Of a stretch of 5,481 nucleotides of DNA, positions 1 through 5,481 are shown piece by piece. Position 1 is the stretch's first letter; each line of letters opens with the position of its first letter. Source of the DNA: JACCYQ01 sp036675565 (GTDB lineage: Bacteria; Bacteroidota; Bacteroidia; Chitinophagales; Chitinophagaceae); contig JAKFER010000331.1 of the NCBI GenBank assembly GCA_036675565.1, positions 1-5,481 on the forward strand, given 5' to 3'. The position numbers and the translations under genes are program-made. The notes beneath the pieces were generated by a model. It was not told the DNA's origin, did not search any database, and worked only from the letters and a program-made list of their open reading frames with translations.

Positions 1-624
1 AAAAATATCATCCAGCATTACGAAACACTTAAACAATTCCAGAACAGGCAAAAGGAATACGAAGACTATGTAGAATGGTTCAAGACCTTGCCGCTTTATT
101 ATGAAACCGAGACATTTAGGGCAGTTCATGCTTGCTGGGACCATAAAAACATTCAATACCTTAAAAATACTTTGGTTCATGATAGACTTACAGACGAACT
201 TATTTATCAATCGGTTAAAAAAGGATCAATATTAAATGAAGCCATAGATCAGACATTAAAGGGCAAAGAAATGAAAATGCCTGGTGAAGAATCCTTTACG
301 GACAAAGACGGAACAAACAGAACCGACATAAGAATTAAATGGTGGGAAGATCCATCTCAAATGACTTACAGATCAATAAGTATAGAGCCACTTGATAATT
401 TACCAGAAAAACCTGTTGAAGTTTCGGAATTTAAATCATTAGATTATTATAATAGTAAAGACAAGAAAATTTTCTTTGGACATTATTGGTTAAATGGCGA
501 ACCTTCAATATACAAGGAAAATGTTTGCTGCCTGGATTATAGCGTGGCAAAGGATGGTAAACTGGTAGCATACCGATTTGAAGAAGAAAAGATTTTGGAT
601 AATAGAAAACTTATTTATGTATAG
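1..624 (+). CDS. Calcineurin-like metallophosphoesterase, C-terminal part (5' end outside window)
   Basis: The frame is open from base 1 to a TAG stop at 622-624, giving 207 residues, so the N-terminal part lies outside the window. An internal TTG at 88 is not needed as a start, because the coding sequence upstream of it (residues 1-29) is in frame and family-like. Two late metal-ligand motifs of the PPP-type phosphoesterase fold are visible: VHACWD (His43 of the fragment) and FFGHYW (His161). They are followed by CCLDYSVAKDGKLVAYRF (176-193), which matches the conserved closing strands after the last histidine. The early GDxHG, GDxxDRG and GNHE motifs would lie upstream and cannot be checked. 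The family hydrolyses phosphoesters (phosphoprotein, dinucleoside polyphosphate or nucleic-acid ends) with a two-metal centre; the substrate here is unknown. No signal peptide can be judged. The gene is followed by an 87-base gap and a same-strand hydrolase, with no sign of functional coupling. Confidence 0.86.
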   Translation, partial: KNIIQHYETLKQFQNRQKEYEDYVEWFKTLPLYYETETFRAVHACWDHKNIQYLKNTLVHDRLTDELIYQSVKKGSILNEAIDQTLKGKEMKMPGEESFTDKDGTNRTDIRIKWWEDPSQMTYRSISIEPLDNLPEKPVEVSEFKSLDYYNSKDKKIFFGHYWLNGEPSIYKENVCCLDYSVAKDGKLVAYRFEEEKILDNRKLIYV

Positions 625-711
625 AGGATACCATCGCAAAAGATGTAATATGGCGTTATTAATTAAGAAGTCGAATGGCTATTAAATAAACCTTGAGACC
701 AAACTAACATC

Positions 712-1671
712 ATGAAAAGGATCTTATGCATTGTTGTATTTGCATGCATTTTTATACAATCATTATATGCTAATGAAACAGATACCAGTAAAATCCAGGT
801 AAACAGTGAGGGCTTTTTACTGGATGGAATGCTTTTGAAAAATTCCAGGTACAATGAAAAAGTACCTGTAATAATCTTTTTAGCCGGTTCGGGAGGTAAT
901 TCTTCATACACTACAAATTATAAGGATTTTACCAAATTTTTTTTCGAGGAAACTTTTTTGAAAAATGGTTTTGCATTAGTGTATTTTGATAAAAGAGGTG
1001 TGGGAAAATCGCAAGGTAGTTGGTATAAAACCAGTTTTGAAAGCAGGGCCACAGATGCAAAGAATGTGGCTTTGGCTATTCAGCAATTTGATTTTGTTGA
1101 TCAGGAAAAAATTTATGTAATCGGGCACAGCCAGGGAGGATGGGTGGCCCAGGTTGCAATAGTATCCTATCCGGAAATTTTTGCTGGTGGTATCAGTATG
1201 GCAGGACCTACTTTCGGTGTTAAAAAACAATTGGTCAACGATTATCAAAGCAAATATATCTGCAAAAGAGGCCTGGACGAAAACAAAGCATTCATAAAAG
1301 CCACAAAAAAAGTTAAACGGGATTTACTTTTCATTTCATTGTTTGGAATAAAAGGAAACTGGAAGCAATTGAAAGTGATTAAAAATTTTGAGGCAGCACC
1401 ATACCTGGAACAAATCAATAAACCATTTTTAATGCTTTTAGGAGAAAATGACGCTTTGGTAAATGTAAACTGGTGCATGAAAGAATTAAACAGCATTTTT
1501 CCCGGCGGTTTACCTTCCAATTTAGAAATTTATGAAGCGAAAGGCGAAACCCATTCATTTAAAACCGCCGGTAAATGTTATGATAAAAAAGAAAAAACAT
1601 TTTACTCAGAACAAACAAGAATCCATTTGTTTTCATGGATAAATTCACAAAAGAACATCTCTGTTTTATAG
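712..1671 (+). CDS. Exported alpha/beta hydrolase (serine esterase/peptidase-like)
   Basis: This is a complete 319-residue protein. Residues 1-20 form a typical signal peptide (positive MKR, hydrophobic core, SLYA then NE), predicting signal peptidase I cleavage after Ala20 and a periplasmic or secreted enzyme. The alpha/beta-hydrolase core is clear: strand and oxyanion region IIFLAGSGG (54-62), the DKRGVGKSQG turn (93-102), nucleophile elbow GHSQGG (138-143, Ser140), acid strand LLGENDALV (242-250, Asp247) and catalytic His281 in GETHSF. A basic, helical cap lies between the elbow and the acid at about 168-225. The RGxGxS turn and overall order fit the COG1073-like group of carboxylesterases and peptidase-like hydrolases; the natural substrate cannot be told from sequence. 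The ATG at 712 is preferred because it begins the signal peptide directly. The leader is A-rich with no strong Shine-Dalgarno site. The gene converges with the TolC gene, with 36 bases between the two stop codons. Confidence 0.91.
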   Translation: MKRILCIVVFACIFIQSLYANETDTSKIQVNSEGFLLDGMLLKNSRYNEKVPVIIFLAGSGGNSSYTTNYKDFTKFFFEETFLKNGFALVYFDKRGVGKSQGSWYKTSFESRATDAKNVALAIQQFDFVDQEKIYVIGHSQGGWVAQVAIVSYPEIFAGGISMAGPTFGVKKQLVNDYQSKYICKRGLDENKAFIKATKKVKRDLLFISLFGIKGNWKQLKVIKNFEAAPYLEQINKPFLMLLGENDALVNVNWCMKELNSIFPGGLPSNLEIYEAKGETHSFKTAGKCYDKKEKTFYSEQTRIHLFSWINSQKNISVL

Positions 1672-1707
1672 TTCCTTCCTAAAACGACTCTGTAATAAAA
1701 AAGCAGA
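1672..1707. other. Convergent intergenic gap between two transcription units
   Basis: The hydrolase ends at 1671 on the plus strand and the TolC gene ends at 1708 on the minus strand. The minus-strand transcript has a run of six T just after its stop (the A-run at about 1697-1702). I could find no stable GC-rich stem before that run, so an intrinsic terminator is not supported for either direction. Any terminator would have to overlap the coding ends or be of another type. Confidence 0.5.
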
Positions 1708-3078
1708 TCAGAAATTTCCAAATAATCCGGCTGCCCAGCGCAAGCGCATACCAGCCTTTTGCATTTTTGCAGCCAGCGACAATTCTTTCATTTGTCCTTC
1801 TATATTTTTTGCCTCCCGTGAATTGATCAGGAAAAGAGAACTTTCACCATTTGTAAATTTTATTTCTTCCCCTCTTAATAATGCTTTGTAATTAAGTACC
1901 AGGTTTTGCTGTTGCTGATATTGGGAAGTTGTTTGTACCCACTCAATATAATATTGTTCTACTTTGTTTTGTATCGTAACCTGTTCTGCGATTTGTGCCA
2001 CTTTTGCCTGTTCTAATTTTAATTTTGCAGCCTGGTATTCACCCCGTTCCTCCGACAATCGAAGTGGCATCGAAAGGGTTAAGCCAAACCTGTAATTATT
2101 ATCCAGAAAGACATCATTGAATGCTTCTGAAAAATCTCTTGAAATACTGTTATACTTAACCGTTAGTTCGGGGAAAAGCCTTTGAAATTTTAATCGTTTT
2201 TCAATTCTCAGGCTATTTAACTGAAAATCGTATTGGAGTAAGCGGGGATGCAAACCTGCCGCTGCCAGCAATGAGTCGATCAATAAAGGTTCTTCAGTCA
2301 GGGTTGTTTCAGGTACTGCATCTTCCGGAAGATCATAAGCCATATTTTCTTCACCCCATAAATAAAGAGAAAGTTGCAGCTTGCTTTTTTGCAGGAACAT
2401 AAGGGCCTCTGTTTCCTGTTGTTCAATATATTGAACCTGCGTGGCAGCTTCCAGGGTATCTATTGCAGGGCGTTCGCCGAGCCTGTACATTGTACCTACC
2501 ATATCAAAACGAGCCTTTGCGTTTTGTAACGAGGCTTTTACCACCTGCAGTTGCTGGTAGTTTTTCCACCAATCATAATAAGCCTCCAGTGCTTCAGCAA
2601 CCAGGTCATTTAAAGCAACCTGTCTCTCAGCTTCCGATTGTTCCATTAATATTTTTGCCCTTTTTACAGCAGCACGGCGCTTATCTATTATCAGATTTTG
2701 TACCAGTGGTACGGAAACGCCAACATAGTTGATCGTACCCTTGGTTTCTTCAGGATTTATCCGGTCGCCTGTCAACTTTTCTGTTCCTGCATAAAAATCC
2801 ACTCCATACCAGGCAGGAATTTTTAATTCGCCCCATTGCTGGTTATAATAATTAATGCCATCAAATTTTTTTCGGCTATTATGCACATTTGCCACCGGAT
2901 CAAAAGCACCCCTGCTTGCAGTAATATTGGCTTTACTTATACGAACGTCTAATGAAGCCATCTTTGCAACCGGGTGAAATTTTTTTACCACAGCTACCAG
3001 GTCATTTTGCGAAAATATTTTTTGTGCCTGCACCGAAAATGAAATAAACAAAAGAATCATTAAAATCACTGCTTTCAT
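1708..3078 (-). CDS. TolC-family outer-membrane efflux/secretion channel
   Basis: This is a complete 456-residue protein, a usual length for the TolC/OEP family, which forms trimeric beta-barrel and alpha-helical tunnels across the outer membrane and periplasm. Residues 1-18 are a signal peptide (MKAVILMILL core, VQA then QK). Two long helical repeats follow the family's internal duplication: the helix-turn segment YRLGERPAIDTLEA (198-211) in the first half corresponds to FTNGESSLFLINSREA (408-423) in the second. Amphipathic strands near 115-127 (NYVGVSVPLVQNL) and 327-341 (NNYRFGLTLSMPLRL) would build the barrel. The protein ends in Phe, as expected for a BAM-assembled barrel protein. It is the last gene of the ABC-HlyD-TolC operon, and its ATG overlaps the adaptor stop in an ATGA, pointing to coupled translation and fixing the start. 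It is probably the exit duct for the substrate of the adjacent ABC exporter. Confidence 0.94.
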   Translation of the reverse strand: MKAVILMILLFISFSVQAQKIFSQNDLVAVVKKFHPVAKMASLDVRISKANITASRGAFDPVANVHNSRKKFDGINYYNQQWGELKIPAWYGVDFYAGTEKLTGDRINPEETKGTINYVGVSVPLVQNLIIDKRRAAVKRAKILMEQSEAERQVALNDLVAEALEAYYDWWKNYQQLQVVKASLQNAKARFDMVGTMYRLGERPAIDTLEAATQVQYIEQQETEALMFLQKSKLQLSLYLWGEENMAYDLPEDAVPETTLTEEPLLIDSLLAAAGLHPRLLQYDFQLNSLRIEKRLKFQRLFPELTVKYNSISRDFSEAFNDVFLDNNYRFGLTLSMPLRLSEERGEYQAAKLKLEQAKVAQIAEQVTIQNKVEQYYIEWVQTTSQYQQQQNLVLNYKALLRGEEIKFTNGESSLFLINSREAKNIEGQMKELSLAAKMQKAGMRLRWAAGLFGNF

Positions 3079-4382
3079 TTTTGCGCTCCTTCCATTTTAG
3101 GTTTGTAATAATCCGGCGGAAATGAATTGATGTTGCGCCATAACTCATACCACAGCGGAACATTCTTCAGCAACGCAATTCCATTAGCGCCGGTACCCAT
3201 TTTTAATTCTGCTGGCCAGGTTCGGTAGGCCCTGTCTTCCTTAACCAATATTTTAAACTTGCCGTTCGCACTTAAATCACTTTCTACTGCCGATACGATA
3301 CCCTGGTAAGTTCCATAAGATGCTTCGGGCCATCCGCTGAAAACAATAGCTGGAAATCCATCAAAAAGAAAACGGACCTTTTGTCCCGTTGCAATCAATG
3401 GCATATCTACCGGGCGTACATACATTTCAACAGCATAATCAACCTGGTCTGGTACAATATGAATCAGCATTTCGCTTTCTTTTACTATTTCTCCTATTCC
3501 TGTATTCCTGGCCTGTACAATCTGGCCACTTTGTGGCGCTATTATATAATACATACCATTTCTAATAGCATATGCAGCATATTGGTTTTGCAGTTTGGCA
3601 ATCTCACCCATGCCTGAGGCCATGGAAGATTGTGTTCCAAAACGATCACCTTCTGCTTTTGCAACTTTTTCATTGTATTCCTGCTGCAAGGCACTTCTTT
3701 CAATTTTTATAATACTTAATTCCTGGCGGGAAGCGAAATATTGATTTTCTGCACTGATTTTTTTAGCCATTGCTGATTGATAAGCCTGGTTTCTGGTTTC
3801 TAATTGAGTTAGCGAAACAAGCCCACTGTCATGCAAAGATTTTTGGCGATTGTATTGCAGCGAAGCAATATTCAACTCATTAACAGCCGCCACAACGTCC
3901 ATGCTGTCTGATTGCAGTTTTACTTCCGCCTGCCTGTATTTATTTATAAGCTGTTCAAGTTTTGCCTGCACAGATGCCCGCAGTGCCTCTATCTGTGCCC
4001 CTGTTGCTGATATTTTATTTTCGTAAGATGCTACAGAAGTTTGTTTGGCAGCAATTTGCTCGGCAGTGCGCTGCAGTAATTGCGGATCAAGATAATCTGC
4101 TTTTATTTCTGATAATTGTACCAGCGTATCGCCCTTCTGTACATAATCACCTTCTTTGATAAACCACTTTTCAATGCGTCCGCCAATTATGGTATTGATT
4201 TGTTGTGGGCGTTGTTCCTGTTTTAATGCTGTAACCGTTCCAGTAGCCCTGATGTTTTGAGTCCATGGTAAAAACAGCGGCACGGTTAATAGTACCAGGA
4301 GCATAACGAACCAGTTTTTGATCCTGTTTTTATCAAGGTGCCTGTACACATGATTATAGGCTGTAAAATATCGTGTATTCAT
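3075..4382 (-). CDS. HlyD-family periplasmic adaptor (membrane fusion protein)
   Basis: This is a 435-residue adaptor that would bridge the inner-membrane ABC exporter and the outer-membrane TolC channel. Residues 1-23 are a short basic cytoplasmic tail, and 24-39 form one membrane anchor (WFVMLLVLLTVPLFLP). The first biotinyl-lipoyl half is at about 62-91 (IIGGRIEKWFIKEGDYVQKG, then DTLVQLS). A long Gln/Ala/Glu-rich coiled-coil hairpin spans about 100-270. The second lipoyl half is at 278-310 (YYIIAPQSGQIVQ, then GEIVKESEMLIHIV), and a beta-barrel domain covers about 314-385. The C-terminal VPLWYELWRNINSFPPDYY (408-426) resembles a tail I associate with Bacteroidota HlyD proteins. The start at 4382 lies 10 bases after the ABC stop, behind an A/T-rich leader. 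An in-frame ATG at 4445 would add 21 residues overlapping the ABC gene, but these do not resemble an adaptor N-terminus, so it was not chosen. The gene overlaps the downstream TolC gene by four bases. Confidence 0.94.
   Translation of the reverse strand: MNTRYFTAYNHVYRHLDKNRIKNWFVMLLVLLTVPLFLPWTQNIRATGTVTALKQEQRPQQINTIIGGRIEKWFIKEGDYVQKGDTLVQLSEIKADYLDPQLLQRTAEQIAAKQTSVASYENKISATGAQIEALRASVQAKLEQLINKYRQAEVKLQSDSMDVVAAVNELNIASLQYNRQKSLHDSGLVSLTQLETRNQAYQSAMAKKISAENQYFASRQELSIIKIERSALQQEYNEKVAKAEGDRFGTQSSMASGMGEIAKLQNQYAAYAIRNGMYYIIAPQSGQIVQARNTGIGEIVKESEMLIHIVPDQVDYAVEMYVRPVDMPLIATGQKVRFLFDGFPAIVFSGWPEASYGTYQGIVSAVESDLSANGKFKILVKEDRAYRTWPAELKMGTGANGIALLKNVPLWYELWRNINSFPPDYYKPKMEGAQK
3086..3091 (-). 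promoter_or_regulatory. Shine-Dalgarno site for the TolC gene, inside the HlyD coding end
   Basis: On the minus strand the bases AAGGAG lie 7 bases before the TolC ATG and within the last codons of the adaptor gene (Met-Glu-Gly-Ala). Together with the ATGA overlap this supports the chosen TolC start. It suggests direct or coupled re-initiation so that the adaptor and channel are made together. Such a strong match is not typical of the A/T-rich leaders elsewhere in the window. Confidence 0.65.
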
Positions 4383-4392
4383 TATTGTTATA

Positions 4393-5481
4393 TTACAATT
4401 GAAGGTGAATGTTTTGGGTGCTGCGACTGACAAATGAAATGTCATTTGTTGCGATTATTATGGTAGTGTTCTCCATTTGAAGCAATAGATCTTGAATATT
4501 GCTTTTGTACTGCTCCTCTATTCCTTGCCAGGGTTCTTCCATTACAATCAGGTTTGGTTTATGTGCCAGTGCCCTCAGAAATAAAATTTTCTGTATCACA
4601 TTCCTGGGAAGTCGTTTACCAGTGGGGTCCAGTTGGGTATCATATCCGCAAGGCAGGGAAGCAATAAAAGATTGCAGGCCGATAATTTCTGTTAATTTTC
4701 CAACATGTTCCGGGTCAATGTGCTCACGTCCCATCGTAATGTTTTCCCAGAGCGTTCCGTTAAAAATATTTTCCTGTGGAAAAAGAATTCCGGTGCGATT
4801 ACGCAACGCTTCCATGTTGTAATTGCCTATGGGAATTCCGTTAATGGAAAGCGCACCCGTAAAATCTTTATACACTCCTAATAAAAGTTTGAGCAATGTA
4901 GATTTACCGGATCCGTCCACCCCCGTTACCGATGCCTTTTCTCCGGGGCGCAAGACGAATGAAAGGTTGGTGAAAGCAGGCTTGCCTGACTGGTATTCAA
5001 AACCCAGGCATCTTGTTTCAACTGAAATACCATTGGAAGAGGATAAAATATAACTGCCGGAGGCTTCAACAGGTTTTTCAGTTAGCTTACTCACTTTTTC
5101 AATTGCTGTCAAAACATCATATACACTATCAAGGTTGATTATGGTTTTTTCGACAGCATTGATTACCATAATAATAATGATCTCTGCTGCCACAAACTGG
5201 CCAATATTGATCTGTTGATTTAATAACAAGGTAACACCCACAATTAGCATGGCAGCTGTAATAGCAACTTTAAAAAAAATCAGGGTTTTATATTGGAAAA
5301 GCAATACGCCGAAATGCTTAGTACGTGACTGCAGGTATAGGATTGTTTTTTCATCTGCATTTTTTAAATGCAGTCCCGAATCGGATGCCATTTTAAAGGA
5401 CATGGTCATGCGGGCCATTTCTTCCAGCCATCCAGCCACACCATATTTATAACTGCTTTCCGCTAATGAGCTTTTTAAACC
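4393..5481 (-). CDS. ABC exporter, C-terminal membrane segments plus divergent ATPase domain (5' end outside window)
   Basis: The frame is open from the right edge to a TAA at 4393-4395, giving 362 residues of a transmembrane-ATPase half-transporter. A GTG at 5437-5439 is only an internal Val codon. Fragment residues 59-87 and 90-114 are the last two membrane helices, with the NIGQFVAAEIIII linker and a helix leading into the ATPase domain. Walker A GVDGSGKST is at 187-195 (bases 4897-4923), and the Q-loop FPQENIF has its Gln at 236. The rest is atypical. The signature reads LPRNV instead of LSGGQ (4597-4611). Walker B is LIVMEEP, with Glu for Asp but the catalytic Glu kept (4534-4551). The D-loop is QGIE, and the switch position is Asn in ATND (4444-4446). 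The protein ends about ten residues short of the usual tail. The downstream HlyD and TolC genes imply one-step export across both membranes. Whether an N-terminal peptidase C39 domain exists cannot be seen; the substrate is unknown. Confidence 0.93.
   Translation of the reverse strand, partial: GLKSSLAESSYKYGVAGWLEEMARMTMSFKMASDSGLHLKNADEKTILYLQSRTKHFGVLLFQYKTLIFFKVAITAAMLIVGVTLLLNQQINIGQFVAAEIIIIMVINAVEKTIINLDSVYDVLTAIEKVSKLTEKPVEASGSYILSSSNGISVETRCLGFEYQSGKPAFTNLSFVLRPGEKASVTGVDGSGKSTLLKLLLGVYKDFTGALSINGIPIGNYNMEALRNRTGILFPQENIFNGTLWENITMGREHIDPEHVGKLTEIIGLQSFIASLPCGYDTQLDPTGKRLPRNVIQKILFLRALAHKPNLIVMEEPWQGIEEQYKSNIQDLLLQMENTTIIIATNDISFVSRSTQNIHLQL

Noticed and set aside
88..624. Phosphoesterase as a complete 178-residue protein starting at TTG 88
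   Set aside because: The frame is open to base 1, the upstream residues fit the family, and the first metal-binding motifs are missing, so this is a fragment of a longer gene.
625..711. Promoter for the hydrolase in the 87-base gap
   Set aside because: I looked for the Bacteroidota TTTG / TAnnTTTG pattern and for hairpins and found no convincing match; the short TTAATTAA palindrome near 659-666 is expected in AT-rich DNA.
663..1520. Minus-strand open frames within 663-911, 976-1248 and 1245-1520
   Set aside because: They lie antisense to the hydrolase, which has a full catalytic motif set, and their translations show no domain-like pattern.
1690..1710. Intrinsic terminator for the exporter operon at the T-run after the TolC stop
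   Set aside because: The T-run is present but no stable stem precedes it.
4383..4445. HlyD start at the upstream ATG (4445)
   Set aside because: It would overlap the ABC gene by about 50 bases, and the added residues do not resemble an adaptor N-terminus. The ATG at 4382 directly begins the expected basic tail and membrane anchor.
2463..5452. Plus-strand open frames within 2463-2732, 3381-3617, 3962-4159, 4499-5053 and 5249-5452
   Set aside because: They are antisense shadows of the TolC, HlyD and ABC genes; their translations have no recognisable motifs.
5437..5481. GTG at 5437-5439 as the start of the ABC protein
   Set aside because: The reading frame continues to the window edge and only two membrane helices lie downstream of the GTG, so the true start must be outside the window.

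Overview
The window looks like chromosomal DNA of a Bacteroidota bacterium, most likely in or near the Chitinophagaceae/Sphingobacteriales. This rests on the AT-rich composition, A/T-rich leaders with mostly weak Shine-Dalgarno sites, and the protein sequences of the HlyD and ABC components, which resemble variants I associate with that phylum. No database search was possible, so the placement is inference.

Positions 1-1671 are read on the plus strand. They hold the 3' part of a calcineurin-like metallophosphoesterase, cut by the left edge, then an 87-base gap, then a complete exported alpha/beta hydrolase with a visible Ser-Asp-His triad. Nothing in the sequence links these two genes functionally to each other or to the rest of the window.

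Positions 1708-5481 are read on the minus strand and form a tight operon in the order ABC transporter (5' end outside the window), HlyD-type periplasmic adaptor, TolC-type outer-membrane channel. The first two genes are 10 bases apart, and the last two overlap by ATGA. Together they would make a complete tripartite type I secretion or efflux machine from inner membrane to cell exterior. The substrate is not encoded in the window. The two transcription units converge at about 1672-1707.

The most unusual feature is the nucleotide-binding domain of the ABC protein. Walker A and the Q-loop are intact, but the LSGGQ signature, the Walker B aspartate, the D-loop and the switch histidine are all replaced, and the C-terminal tail is very short. 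No RNA genes, CRISPR arrays, insertion sequences or convincing terminators or promoters were seen.
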